Below, one piece after another: positions 52,901 to 62,573 of a stretch of DNA of 64,000 nucleotides. Under the pieces are notes generated by a model. That model did no database searches. It was given only the letters and a program-made list of their open reading frames with translations, and was not told the DNA's origin. The translations under genes were made by a program, and so were the position numbers. The stretch lies in assembly GCF_016786325.1 (NCBI RefSeq), contig NZ_JADWYU010000097.1:26674-90673 (forward strand), given 5' to 3'. How positions within the stretch are numbered: the first letter of the stretch is position 1; every line of letters starts with the position of its first letter. Origin of the DNA: Frankia nepalensis (lineage in GTDB: Bacteria > Actinomycetota > Actinomycetes > Frankiales > Frankiaceae).

Positions 52901-54150
52901 AACGGCCCGGCTGGTCCGACGGCCCGGCCTCGACGCCGATCGCCTACCCGTCCTCGTTCCCGTCCGTGACGCCGCCCTCCGCCGACCAGATTCCCGACTA
53001 CCCGCCGACAGGTGACCTCGCCATCGGTGGACCGCCGAGCGGCCCCGTCTCCCTCGGCGGCTTCGGCGCGGGCGGGCTCGGTGGCGGGTTCCCGCGGGGC
53101 GGCTACTCGTCGAACCCGCCGCGGTCCGACGGCTACCAGGGCGGCGGCTACGGCGGCTACGACGCGGCCCGGCCCGACCCGCTCGGCCTTGACAGGGTTG
53201 GCTACCTCGGTCGCGACCCGCTGTTCGGGCCCAGGATCACCCCGCCCGCCGGGGCCGGCGGGCAGCCGGCCGGGGGGACCCCGCCCGCCGGGGCCGGGGG
53301 GCAGGACGGCTCGCCTGGCGCCTGGGGCACCGCGGGCGGCGCCGGCCCGGCGCCGTGGGACATCGTGTCCGTCGGCGGAATCGTCGCCGCGGGCCCCAAT
53401 CCCGAGGCTCCGAAGAACTCCGGTGGCGGTGCCCGCAACGGCCTGGACATCGGCGGCATCAGCCGCCTAGGTGGCTTCGGGGGCGCCGCCGGCGGGGCCA
53501 CCGTCGAGGACGACGCCGACGGGGGACCGGAGAAGCCGGCCTGGTCCGACGGCCGCCCGAGCCCCGGGGATGGCCACGACAACCCCACGGGTGGCTACCT
53601 CGGCTCCGTCGACAACCCCGTCGATGGCCACGCGGGACGGCCGGAGCGGACGCGGCCCGAGGCGCATGGTGGGTGGCCTGAGGCGCATGGTGGGTGGCCC
53701 GGCTCCGGTGAGGCGCCGCCGCGCGCGGCCGAGCCACCTCGGCCAGGCGGCGGCCGAGGGGCGCACCGCCCGCCCGAGGCGCGTGACCGCGGCGAGGTGA
53801 TAAGGCCGCGTGGGCTGGGCGGCGCGCTGCCGTGGGGCCGGCGGCAGACGGTCGACCCGCTGGCCGGCTCGACGTATGTCTCCGGCGCCGGCGAGCAGGA
53901 CCCGAGCCAGGTGGAGTGGGCGCCGGTCGGCGAGCCGACGGGCACGGCCGTCGCGCCGCCGCCTGATTCCGCTGACACGCAGGTCGTCGCGATCAACGGG
54001 CAGTTCCAGGATGGCCAGGCTGCCAACGGCCAGGCTGCCGACGGCCAGGTCACGAACGGCCAGGTCACGAACGGGCAGGCTCCGAACGGGCAGGCCCCGG
54101 ATGGCCGTGCCGACCGCGGCCCGTTCCACGGCCTCTACCGCTGGCCGTAG
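49960..54150 (+). CDS. PAS-GGDEF-EAL protein with long charged helix and disordered tail
   Basis: A 1396-residue cyclic-di-GMP protein. PAS-like domains lie at about 1-130 (VSAGLLVVNAEGRVVWVNAA) and 225-345 (ends TAHDITDLHRVQQELEHLAE). The GGDEF domain (350-515) has an intact active site (RLGGDEFAVL). The EAL domain (527-770) starts YELLVRL rather than EALLR but keeps HVNVSA, LEIAE, DDFG, VKIDGDF, AEN and YAQGF, so it may be active. Residues 797-927 are a run of ERAERERVERE type, likely a lone charged helix. The last 460 residues are Gly/Pro/Asn repeats (NGQ, GGW). The start TTG follows GGGAGG by four bases. No membrane helices. Confidence 0.85.
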   Translation: MVAAVTGLVADAVSAGLLVVNAEGRVVWVNAALAEVVGLGPAQGAAAAADEPSAAGADQIAERLDQRLPERARARLAVAEARLPLSGLVPGAGPVDVAWTAPDGAERWLRLRCQRLALPGEGWADGLTLYEVFDVTTGYRRDTGAAGEIDPAAGWAGPPGDEAWRGTPEWDQAAWGPPITDDTVVMARPTVPRPPVPPPGEGGRPVGQADPPGVWVAATPALSDDARLARIEELTRTGTWEWDLGSGALVHSRNMRILLGFDPAERVDPAEVQTLLPDLDLRMIRTALGDAIGTPGTFTFIHRLRDRVGQGERVFECFGEVVADESGRALRVLGTAHDITDLHRVQQELEHLAEHDALTGLFNRRALTRVLREHLAAFPAGREGSLLIIDVDHFKDVNDLRGHAVGDIVMRGLTQVLRDELSGGVLGRLGGDEFAVLLPTGDGAAGLAVAERLCQAVARSPIPVDDAALRVTVSIGVVPLALVDNETAALAQADLALYDSKGSGRDRARLFTDAQYEQAALRVSVTQRVRAALENGTLAVDALPLVDLAARRIIGYELLVRLRDGLSPELSPREFLEPVERTELVLRLDRWVVGQAVAALAADGPHGSLYLHVNVSARSVEDPGFGDFILDALRDAEVDPTRLGLEIAERSTLVSIEPARRLAEKLTSAGCRFILDDFGVGMGSVVHLRNLPFSGVKIDGDFVRQADVNPQDVALVDAVVRIARTLGMYTIAENVDREPLARVLADIGVDYAQGFHVGSPRPLAELLAEMTVTGADGDAYRAESAAAHPDRVEAEQGDPDRAERERVERAHAEVERAERERAERVHAEAERAERERVERERAEVERAERERVERERAEAERAERERAEREQAEAERAERVRLERERAEREQAERERADRERAEAEWAERERGERLRRDRLESERRRAENRGSVSWERPGLGNLEPIPGPPPPPPVAPPRPTFPGLSHPGAASPGQGPVDDERPGWSDGPASTPIAYPSSFPSVTPPSADQIPDYPPTGDLAIGGPPSGPVSLGGFGAGGLGGGFPRGGYSSNPPRSDGYQGGGYGGYDAARPDPLGLDRVGYLGRDPLFGPRITPPAGAGGQPAGGTPPAGAGGQDGSPGAWGTAGGAGPAPWDIVSVGGIVAAGPNPEAPKNSGGGARNGLDIGGISRLGGFGGAAGGATVEDDADGGPEKPAWSDGRPSPGDGHDNPTGGYLGSVDNPVDGHAGRPERTRPEAHGGWPEAHGGWPGSGEAPPRAAEPPRPGGGRGAHRPPEARDRGEVIRPRGLGGALPWGRRQTVDPLAGSTYVSGAGEQDPSQVEWAPVGEPTGTAVAPPPDSADTQVVAINGQFQDGQAANGQAADGQVTNGQVTNGQAPNGQAPDGRADRGPFHGLYRWP
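52350..52740. repeat. Repetitive coding DNA for the Glu/Arg helix
   Basis: A block of near-repeats of the type GCGGAGCG(T/G)GAGCGC spans about 390 bases and encodes the charged helix. Unit lengths are multiples of three, so copy number can change without loss of frame. Confidence 0.75.
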
Positions 54151-54282
54151 CGGGACGGCGGCCGCTCGGCGATGGCCGGGCGGCGCGCCGCCGCTGCCGG
54201 CCGCCCGGGCTGCGTCCGGGCTGTGAGAGCCCTCGTCGCCCCCCGCGCCCGCGGCCGTTCTCGAGGGCACCGGGCTGTGTGA

Positions 54283-54405
54283 TTCACATTACAGAAACGT
54301 GGGTACACCAGGGCGTGCCGCCCGTGCGCGGGCGTGGTTCTCCGTGAAACGCGCGCGAAACGGGTGGCGCCCATTTTCGCCGCGTATCCGAAACGCGCGC
54401 GAAAC
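54283..54405. promoter_or_regulatory. Upstream GAAAC-type half-sites
   Basis: TTCAC-N6-GAAAC lies at 54283-54298. A 16-base unit, GAAACGCGCGCGAAAC, then occurs exactly at 54346-54361 and 54390-54405; within each, the two GAAAC are 11 bases apart, and the copies are 44 (4 x 11) bases apart. GAAAC at 11-bp phase fits the known GlnR half-site. The gap to urtA (512 bases) shows no gene. Confidence 0.5.
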
Positions 54406-54576
54406 TCCCGCGCCAGGCTGTAAATATCTGATGAAGCCGCGCCTTTCCGGTGGCGCCCCGGCTGGCGTTGCCCTAACCTGATTTCCTTTGCCCGGGAATT
54501 GATTCGCGGCCTCTCTTCGGACTGTTCGGCGGAGTCGCCCGGGTCGCTGGTCCGCAAAAAAGTCCTCGGGGCTGGA

Positions 54577-54614
54577 TTAACTTGCGGGTAACCTGCCGGC
54601 CCTGTGTTGGTAAC
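54577..54614. promoter_or_regulatory. GlnR-like sites directly upstream of urtA
   Basis: TTAAC at 54577, GTAAC at 54588 and GTAAC at 54610 are spaced 11 and 22 bases, so all three fall on the same 11-bp phase. GlnR of actinomycetes binds pairs of (G/T)TAAC or GAAAC half-sites with 11-bp spacing and turns on nitrogen uptake. The cluster ends about 49 bases before urtA. Confidence 0.65.
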
Positions 54615-54662
54615 CAATTTCCCTAAACTGATCGATATCAGCGTCCTAGGGAGGGCAAGGAA

Positions 54663-55892
54663 TTGTTCGGTAAGTCCTGGCGTAGGCTCGCGCCGCTCGC
54701 GGTGCTGCCTGCTCTCCTGCTCGCGGCCTGTGGGGGGTCGGGGGATTCCGACGGGGGCTCGTCCTCGTCAGACACGATCAAGGTCGGCCTGCTGCACTCG
54801 CTCAGCGGGACCATGGCCATCAGTGAGGTGACGGTTCGGGACTCCGAGCTGCTCGCCATCGAGGAAATCAACAAGAAGGGCGGGGTTCTCGGCAAGCAGC
54901 TCGAGCCGGTCGTCGAGGACGGCGCCTCGGACTGGCCGACCTTCGCCGAGAAGGCCAAGAAGCTGATCACGCAGGACGAGGTCGCCACGGTCTTCGGTGG
55001 CTGGACGTCGGCGAGCCGCAAGGCCATGCTGCCGGTCTTCGAAGGCAACAAGGCGCTGCTCTGGTACCCGGTGCAGTATGAGGGCCTCGAGCAGAGCCCG
55101 TACATCTTCTACACCGGCGCCACCACCAACCAGCAGATTGTCCCCGCCCTGGACTACCTGGCGGAAGAGGGCAAGAAGAAGGTCTTCCTGGTCGGCAGCG
55201 ACTACGTCTTCCCGCGTACCGCCAACAAGATCATCAAGGCGTACGCCGAGGCGAACGGCATGGAGATCCTCGGTGAGGAGTACCTCCCGCTGGGCTCCAC
55301 CGAGGTCTCGACGATCGTCAACAAGGTCCAGCAGGCCAAGCCTGACGTCGTGTTCAACACGCTCAACGGCGACTCGAACGTGGCCTTCTTCAAGCAGCTG
55401 AAGTCGGCCGGCATCGGCCCGGACCAGATCCCGACCATGTCCGTGTCCATCGCCGAGGAAGAGGTCAAGGCGATCGGCACCGAGTACCTGTCCGGCCACT
55501 ACGTCGCCTGGAACTACTACCAGACGACCGACACGCCCGCGAACAAGACCTTCGTGGAGGCGTTCAAGGCCAAGTACGGCTCCGACAAGGTCACCTCCGA
55601 CCCGATGGAGGCCGGCTACAACGCGGTCTACCTGTGGGCGGCGGCGGTCGAGAAGGCCGGCACCACCGACGTCGAGGCCGTCAAGAAGGCGTCGGACGGC
55701 ATCGTGATCGACCTGCCCGAGGGCAAGGTCACGATCGACGGCGCGACCCAGCACGTCTACAAGACCGCCCGCATCGGCCTGATCGGCGACGACGGCCAGA
55801 TCAAGGAGGTCTGGGCGTCCGACGGCCCGATCAAACCGGATCCCTTCCTGAAGGGCGCTGACTACCCGTGGGCCTCCGGGCTGTCCTCGTAG
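54663..55892 (+). CDS. urtA: Urea ABC transporter, substrate-binding lipoprotein
   Basis: A 409-residue lipoprotein: signal peptide with lipobox LLLAAC (C23), then the binding fold. [20 protein letters not shown] and [20 protein letters not shown] are the UrtA start; [38 protein letters not shown] and [15 protein letters not shown] are typical of urea/short-amide binders. The start is TTG after GGGCAAGGAA. It is the first gene of a five-gene operon, 32 bases before urtB. It captures urea outside the membrane. Confidence 0.95.
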   Translation: MFGKSWRRLAPLAVLPALLLAACGGSGDSDGGSSSSDTIKVGLLHSLSGTMAISEVTVRDSELLAIEEINKKGGVLGKQLEPVVEDGASDWPTFAEKAKKLITQDEVATVFGGWTSASRKAMLPVFEGNKALLWYPVQYEGLEQSPYIFYTGATTNQQIVPALDYLAEEGKKKVFLVGSDYVFPRTANKIIKAYAEANGMEILGEEYLPLGSTEVSTIVNKVQQAKPDVVFNTLNGDSNVAFFKQLKSAGIGPDQIPTMSVSIAEEEVKAIGTEYLSGHYVAWNYYQTTDTPANKTFVEAFKAKYGSDKVTSDPMEAGYNAVYLWAAAVEKAGTTDVEAVKKASDGIVIDLPEGKVTIDGATQHVYKTARIGLIGDDGQIKEVWASDGPIKPDPFLKGADYPWASGLSS

Positions 55893-55924
55893 GCATCAAG
55901 GGTCGATAGCAGGGGGCGGTTGAG

Positions 55925-56803
55925 GTGAACGGGTTCCTGAACCAGTTGCCGATCGGGCTGAGTATCGGAGCGGTGCTGCTGCTGGCGGCACTCGGTCTGA
56001 CATTCACGTTCGGCCAGATGGGCGTCATCAACATGGCGCACGGCGAGTTCATCATGGTGGGCGCCTACACGGCGTACATGTTGCAGGACTGGGCCGGGCA
56101 TGAAGCGGTGCTCGCGGCCCTGCCGGTGGCCTTCATCGTGGCGGGCTTGTTCGGCGTGATTCTCGAGCGGACGCTGATTCGAAGGTTCTACGGGCGACCA
56201 CTCGACACGCTGTTGCTGACGTGGGGCGTGAGCCTCATCCTGCAGCAGCTGGTTCGGGACCTGATCGACAACCGCGGCGTCCAGGTCGTCGCCCCCGGCT
56301 GGCTCATCGGGGGCGCCGATCTGGGCGGTATCCGGATTCCCTACAACCGAGTGTTCATCCTCGGCCTGGCGGTCGCCTGCCTGGTGGCCATCTGGCTCTA
56401 CATGAGCCGCACCCCGGCCGGCCGGCGGATGCGGGCCGTGATGCAGAACCGCGAGCTCGCGGCCTGCAGCGCGGTCCGCACCGACCGGGTCGACCAGATC
56501 ACCTTCTTCATCGGCTCCGGGCTCGCCGGCGTCGCCGGCGTGGCGCTCACCCTGGTCGGCACGATCAGCCCGACCCTCGGCACCAAATACATCGTCGACG
56601 CCTTCCTCGTGGTCGTCGTCGGCGGCCTCGGCCAGCTTCGCGGCGCGTTGATCGCGGCGTTCGCGCTCGGCATGCTCAACAGCTACGTCGAGTTCTGGAC
56701 CAACGCGAGCCTGGGCAAGGTGCTCGTGTTCGTCGCGATCGTCGCCTTCCTGCAGGCCCGCCCGCAGGGCATGTTCGTGCTGCGCAGCCGGGCGCTCACA
56801 TGA
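55925..56803 (+). CDS. urtB: Urea ABC transporter, permease
   Basis: A 292-residue membrane protein with about eight helices. LGLTFTFGQMGVINMAHGEF and ERTLIRRFYGRPLDTLLLTW are signatures of UrtB-type (LivH-like) permeases; GLGQLRGALIAAFALGML follows at the C-terminal side. It lacks the N-terminal extension seen in some proteobacterial UrtB. The GTG start is 32 bases after urtA; the stop overlaps urtC by four bases (ATGA). Confidence 0.9.
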   Translation: MNGFLNQLPIGLSIGAVLLLAALGLTFTFGQMGVINMAHGEFIMVGAYTAYMLQDWAGHEAVLAALPVAFIVAGLFGVILERTLIRRFYGRPLDTLLLTWGVSLILQQLVRDLIDNRGVQVVAPGWLIGGADLGGIRIPYNRVFILGLAVACLVAIWLYMSRTPAGRRMRAVMQNRELAACSAVRTDRVDQITFFIGSGLAGVAGVALTLVGTISPTLGTKYIVDAFLVVVVGGLGQLRGALIAAFALGMLNSYVEFWTNASLGKVLVFVAIVAFLQARPQGMFVLRSRALT

Positions 56804-58043
56804 GCGCCCCCGTCGCCGACGCCGCCGAGGCCCCGGCGGCCGGGAAGCCGGCCACCAGCGGCGGGTGGCGCGCCCGCGTGGTCACGCCCCAGCTGCCGTG
56901 GCGGGTCGTGTTCATCGTCGTCCTCGCGCTCGGCCTGCTCGCGCCGTTCGTGCTGGACCCGGCGTTCCGGCTGCCGCTGTTCACCAAGTACCTGTGCTAT
57001 GCGATCGTCGGGGTCGGGATCGCCCTGGCCTGGGGCCACGGCGGCATGCTGACGCTCGGGCAGGGCCTGTTCGTCGGCCTCGGCGGCTACTCGATGGGCA
57101 TGTACCTCAAGCTCCACGAGGCCGGCCCGGGCAACGTGCCGGACTTCATGTCCTGGAGCGGCGTCGAGAAGCTGCCCGCCTTCTGGGAGCCGTTCCGCAA
57201 CCCCGTCGTGGCGATCATCGGCGTGATCGTTCTGCCGATCATCGTGGCGACCGTCCTCGGCCTGCTGGTGTTCCGCCAGCGGGTCCGGGGCGCGTACTTC
57301 GCGATCCTCACCCAGGCGCTCACCGCCGCCTTCGTGATCCTGCTGATCGGGCAGCAGGGCTACACCGGCGGCACGAACGGCCTGACGAACTTCGGCTCGT
57401 TCTTCGGCATCAACCTGTTCGAGGCCAACGGCCAGCGCAAGCTGTACTTCGTCACCGCCGGCGTGCTGCTCGTCATCTTCCTGCTGCTGCGGCTCGTCGT
57501 CGCCAGCCGGTTCGGCCGGCTGCTGCTGGCGATCCGCGACGGCGAGGACCGGGTCCGCTTCCTCGGCTACGACCCGACGGTCATCAAGACGATCGCGTTC
57601 GCGATCTCGGCGGTGACCGCGTCGGTCGGCGGCGCGCTGATCGTGCCGGTGGTCGGCATCATCAACCCCGGCATGCTCGACATCGTCCCGTCGATCGAGC
57701 TGGTGATCGCCGTCGCCGTTGGCGGCCGCTACTCGCTCGCCGGCGCGGTCATCGGCGCGGTCGTCGTCAACTGGGCTCGGACCAACTTCTCCGAGGACTA
57801 CCCGTCGGGGTGGACCTACTTCCAGGGTGCCCTGTTCATCGGCGTCATCGCCTTCCTGCCACGCGGGATCGCGGGCATCGTGCCGCAGGTGCGCGACGGC
57901 GTGCCCGTGCTGCTGAAGAGGCTCGGCATCACGCTGCCGACCCGCTCCGGCCCGCCCGGCGGCCCACCGGCCGCGCCACCACCCGGAGGCGCGCCGGTGC
58001 TGATACCCGGTCAGGGCACCCCTGAGGCCAAGGAGGCGGTGTG

Positions 58044-58044
<1 letters not shown>
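56800..58044 (+). CDS. urtC: Urea ABC transporter, permease
   Basis: A 414-residue membrane protein with about ten helices (LivM-like). VGIALAWGHGGMLTLGQGLF, GYSMGMYLKLHEAG and LIGQQGYTGGTNGLTNFGS are UrtC segments; GGRYSLAGAVIGAVVVNWART ends the channel domain. The last 50 residues are Pro-rich and outside the fold. It overlaps urtB by four bases and urtD by one (TGATG), so translation is coupled. Confidence 0.9.
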
Positions 58045-58873
<829 letters not shown>

Positions 58874-58877
<4 letters not shown>

Positions 58878-59578
58878 GCGACCCGATGCTGAAGGTGACC
58901 TCGCTGGACGTCGCCTATGGCCGAGCCCAGGTCATCTTCGGGGTGAACCTCGAGGTCCCGGCGGGCGCCCTGGTCTGCGTCATGGGGCGCAACGGCGTGG
59001 GCAAGACGACTCTGCTCAACGCCCTCATGGGAGTCCTGCACCCCTCGGCAGGAAAGATCGAGTTCCAGGGCGAGAACATCACCAAGGTTCCGACCTATGA
59101 CCGGGTCCGGCGCGGGATGGGCTACTGCCCGCAGGGGCACGAGACGTTCCCGCAGCTCACGGTGTACGAGAACCTCCAGGTCACCTGGGAGGCCGCCAAG
59201 GGCAAGAAGGGCGCCATCGACGAGGCGCTGGACGTGTTCCCGCGTCTCAAGCCCTTCCTCAAGCGCCGAGCCGGCTTCCTGTCCGGCGGTCAGCAGCAGA
59301 TGCTCGCCATGGCCCGAGCCATGGTCACCGGCCCGAAGATGCTGATCCTCGACGAGCCGACCGAGGGCATCCAGCCCTCGATCGTGGCCGAGATCGAGGA
59401 GGTCATCGAGCGCCTGCACAAGGAGGTGGGGCTCGCGATCCTGCTCGTCGAGCAGTACGTCGACACCGCGATCAAACTGGCCGACTCGTTCATCGTGCTC
59501 GACGCCGGTCTGGTCGCGCACGTCGGCACCGCGGCCGACCTCCACGACGCCGACCTGGTCCGCCTCCTGGCGGTCTGA
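58874..59578 (+). CDS. urtE: Urea ABC transporter, ATPase
   Basis: A 234-residue ABC ATPase, the shorter of the two. Walker A GRNGVGKTT, family segment MGVLHPSAGKIEFQGENIT, YCPQGHETFPQLTVYENLQV, signature LSGGQQQMLAMARAMVTGP, Walker B LILDEPTEGIQPSIVAEIEE. It starts at a GTG that overlaps the urtD stop. It closes the operon; urease genes do not follow, so urea is split by an enzyme coded elsewhere. Confidence 0.9.
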
Positions 59579-59583
59579 CCAGG

Positions 59584-59619
59584 CCGGGCGCCGCCCGGGG
59601 CCGGGGGGGGGGCGCCCGG
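59584..59619 (+). terminator. Hairpin with a run of ten G after urtE
   Basis: CCGGGCGCC (59584-59592) pairs with GGCGCCCGG (59611-59619). A run of ten G (59603-59612) lies in the loop and the start of the right arm. The stem could end the urt transcript; the homopolymer is a spot for slippage or assembly error. No gene lies in the 321 bases to the next start. Confidence 0.5.
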
Positions 59620-59745
59620 GACACCCCTGCCGCGGGACACCCCTGCCCGCCGCGGGCCGCGCCGGTGGCGTCGCGGCGCCGGCGTGCTGAGGGGATCGTC
59701 ACGCCCCGCGTGGACTGGCCATGAGGTCCTCCACACGCCGCGACT

Positions 59746-59793
59746 GGCGCGCGGGCCCACCTGCGCGAGGGCGCGCGGGCCCACCTGCGCGAG
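59746..59793. repeat. 24-bp exact tandem duplication
   Basis: A unit beginning GGCGCGCGGGCCCACC and ending GCGCGAG is present twice (59746-59769 and 59770-59793). It is non-coding and upstream of the methyltransferase gene. Confidence 0.8.
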
Positions 59794-59899
59794 CGGACGG
59801 CCCCCGACCACCCGGGGCGAGTCCACGCGAGGCTCGTCACGCCTACGGACTATGCTGCGCCCAAACAGGTATGACACGGATGGTAAGGGGCAAGTCGCG

Positions 59900-60775
59900 G
59901 TGGGGAACCCGGACACGTGGACGGCGGACGAGGCGGACTTCCCGGCCTGGCAGGAGTCCGCCGCGGGCCGGGTGACGCCCGTCGAGCTGAAGACGGACGT
60001 CGCCCACTCGGCGCGGATGTACGACTACTTCCTAGGCGGGAAGGACAACTTCCCGGCGGACCGGGCGGCCGCGCAGCAGGCCCTCGCCGTTTTCCCGGAG
60101 ATCCCGCTCGCCGCCCGCATCAACCGCGCTTTTCTGCACAATGCGACCAGGTACGCCGTTGAGTCCGGGATCCGGCAGTTCCTCGACGTCGGGACCGGCA
60201 TCCCGACCCGGCCGAACCTGCACGAGATCGCTCAGGGCATCGCGCCCGAGTCGCGCGTCGTGTACGTGGACAACGACCCGATCGTGCTGGCGCACGCCCG
60301 CGCGCTGCTGACCAGCAGCCCGCGGGGCCGTACCGCCTACGTCGACGAGGACCTGCGCGACCCGGGCCGCATCCTCGCCTCCGAGGACCTGCGCGAGACC
60401 CTCGACCTGACCCGCCCGGTCGCGCTCTCGCTGATCGCGGTCCTGCACTTCCTGTCCAAGGACGAGCAGCGCGAGGTCGTCGGCGAGCTGGTGGCGGCAG
60501 TGCCGTCGGGCAGCACCCTGGCGCTGACCCACGGGACGTCCGACTACGACCCCGAGCACGCCGAACGGCTCGCCGCCGTCTACCGCGCGCAGGGCATCAA
60601 CATCACGACACGTACCCGGGCCCAGGTCGAGGAGCTTCTCGACGGCCTGGACCTCATTGGCCCCGGCGTTCGCGAGATCCACCTCTGGACCGCCGACGGC
60701 TCCCCGGTCGAGTTCACGGCCGAGGCCGCGGCCGCCGGCCGCGCCATCTACGCCGCCGTGGGCCGCAAGCCGTAG
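59900..60775 (+). CDS. DUF574 SAM-dependent methyltransferase
   Basis: A 291-residue member of the DUF574 (PF04672) family abundant in Frankia and Streptomyces. SARMYDYFLGGKDNFPADR is the family start; QFLDVGTGIPTRPNLHEIAQ binds SAM, VVYVDNDPIVLAHARALL follows, and LIAVLHFLSKDE is the core. The GTG at 59900 has AAGGGG ahead. The substrate is unknown. It stands alone, 321 bases after urtE. Confidence 0.85.
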   Translation: MGNPDTWTADEADFPAWQESAAGRVTPVELKTDVAHSARMYDYFLGGKDNFPADRAAAQQALAVFPEIPLAARINRAFLHNATRYAVESGIRQFLDVGTGIPTRPNLHEIAQGIAPESRVVYVDNDPIVLAHARALLTSSPRGRTAYVDEDLRDPGRILASEDLRETLDLTRPVALSLIAVLHFLSKDEQREVVGELVAAVPSGSTLALTHGTSDYDPEHAERLAAVYRAQGINITTRTRAQVEELLDGLDLIGPGVREIHLWTADGSPVEFTAEAAAAGRAIYAAVGRKP

Positions 60776-60969
60776 CACGAGCCCGCACCCGTGAGCTTCA
60801 GCCGTGGCGCGAGGCGCACGGATCACCACACGGGCTGGGGCGGCCGCCGGCCCCGAACCGGCGGCACCACCGGGGGATGAGCGACCGACCGGTCGGGCCT
60901 GGCGTGGTTCGTCCCGGGAGCCGATGACTCCGCGGTCGCTGTCACCTCGGGTCAACTACTGTTCGTAGC

Positions 60970-62271
60970 GTGGCTGCGCCATTTCGTAGTCGGCTTCCCT
61001 GCGTCTGGTCCTCTCGGACCTCCTCGACGCGGCCGAGCGCGCGCTGGGTCCGCGCGCTGGTGGCGGCCGCGCTCGTGGCCGGTGGTGGTATCACCGGCCC
61101 GGTGACCATCCCGGCCGCGTTCGCGGACGGACCGGCCGCCGAGCCGCCGCCGGCGGCCTGCGCGCCCGCCGCCGAGCACGCCGCGGTGAACCCGGTCGGC
61201 GACCCCGCCGGCCCGGACGCCCCACCCGCTCCGGACGAGCCGGGCAGCCGCGGCGTCGGCTACCGCACCGTGACGATCGTCGACCAGGCCCGCGGGGGAC
61301 GCGTCCTCGCGACGTCGGTCTGGTACCCGAGCCGGTCGCGCCTGCCGGCCCCGGCCAGGGCGGCTGTCATGAGCAGAGAGACGACCCCGGCGAGCTACGA
61401 GATCGTGCCGAACGTGGGCCTGCGGTCGCGGGTGGCCGTGGCGGACGCGCCCCCGGAGGCCGGCCCGTTCCCGCTGGTGGTCTTCTCCCATGGCAGCGCG
61501 GGCAGCCGGGTGCAGTTCGCCTCGCTCGCCGAGGCGCTGGCCAGCCACGGCTACGTCGTCGCCGCGCCCGACCACGTCGGCGACACGATGGCCGACGCCG
61601 CGGCGGGCCGGAGCGCCTCCATGGTCGCGCTGGCGAGCGACCGGCCGCTGGACGTCCGCGCCGTTCTGGACTGGATGCTCTGCGCCGGCCACCCGTTCGC
61701 CTCCATGGCCCGGCCCGACCAGGTCGCCGTCATCGGGTTCTCGTTCGGTGGCCTGACGGCGGTGACGTCCACCATCGGCTTCCTGCGGGCGCCGGCCGAT
61801 CCCCGCGTCCGGGCGGTCGTGGCGATGTCGCCGGCGACGGAGGTGCTCTCGGCGGAACTGCTCGGCCGGGTGCGGGTGCCCACGCTGCTCCTCGGCGGGA
61901 CCGACGACGGCCTGACGCCGGTCGAGCGCAACGCGGACCGCACGTTTCGCGGGCTGACCGGGGCCGCGGACCGGATGGAGGTGGTCGTGCCGACGGCGAC
62001 GCACAACTCGTTCAGCGATCTGTGTGACCAGGCGTACCTGGCCGGCGACGCGCGGGTTCCAAAGGCGATCCAGACCCGGCTGCGGCTGGGCGCGCTGGTC
62101 ACCTGCGTGGCGCCGATGGTGGACGCGGCGCAGGCGCGTCAGGTGGCCCGCTGGTACACCGTCGCCTACCTGGAACGGCATCTGCGCGGCGACACCCGTT
62201 ACGACCGTTACCTCGCCCCCGACGGCGCCAGCGCCCTGGCGGTCCCGGTGACCGTCCGCACGGCGCCCTGA
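60970..62271 (+). CDS. Secreted alpha/beta hydrolase (PAF-acetylhydrolase/dienelactone-like)
   Basis: A 433-residue exported hydrolase with a signal peptide (ALVAAALVAGGGITGPVTIP, ending near AFADG). The fold has VVFSHGSAG, the nucleophile elbow VIGFSFGGLTAV, GGTDDGLTPVE with the acid, and the His in PTATHNSFSD. These resemble platelet-activating-factor acetylhydrolase-like esterases. Four Cys in the mature part (ACAP, LCAG, LCDQ, TCVAP) may form disulfides. The GTG at 60970 is the only start close to the signal peptide. The natural substrate is unknown. Confidence 0.8.
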   Translation: MAAPFRSRLPCVWSSRTSSTRPSARWVRALVAAALVAGGGITGPVTIPAAFADGPAAEPPPAACAPAAEHAAVNPVGDPAGPDAPPAPDEPGSRGVGYRTVTIVDQARGGRVLATSVWYPSRSRLPAPARAAVMSRETTPASYEIVPNVGLRSRVAVADAPPEAGPFPLVVFSHGSAGSRVQFASLAEALASHGYVVAAPDHVGDTMADAAAGRSASMVALASDRPLDVRAVLDWMLCAGHPFASMARPDQVAVIGFSFGGLTAVTSTIGFLRAPADPRVRAVVAMSPATEVLSAELLGRVRVPTLLLGGTDDGLTPVERNADRTFRGLTGAADRMEVVVPTATHNSFSDLCDQAYLAGDARVPKAIQTRLRLGALVTCVAPMVDAAQARQVARWYTVAYLERHLRGDTRYDRYLAPDGASALAVPVTVRTAP

Positions 62272-62573
62272 CGCCCGGGCGGCGGGCGGCCGGGCCGGCA
62301 GCCGAGGGCGCGTCCGGACAGTGGTCCCGGGCGGGTGAGGGGGTCGTTCTGACCTGCGGGTCGTGGGCGGTTGCGAGGAATAGTGGTGGCCGTGACCCTG
62401 TAAGGGATGACCCAGCTGGGTCCGACCCGTTACCGTGTGCCGACCGGACTGGTACGGGCTCGTGCCCTGTCGCCGACCCGGTCGCGTGGCCGGTACCGTG
62501 CCAGTTTGACGGCCATTGTGGTCGGTTGAGCGGCGCGGCGGCGCACGCGCTCCAGGAGGAGGTCAGAGCGGCG
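62272..62573. other. 302-base gap
   Basis: No gene recognised. TTTGAC at about 62502 could be a -35 element of the next gene, but no matching -10 was found. Confidence 0.35.
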
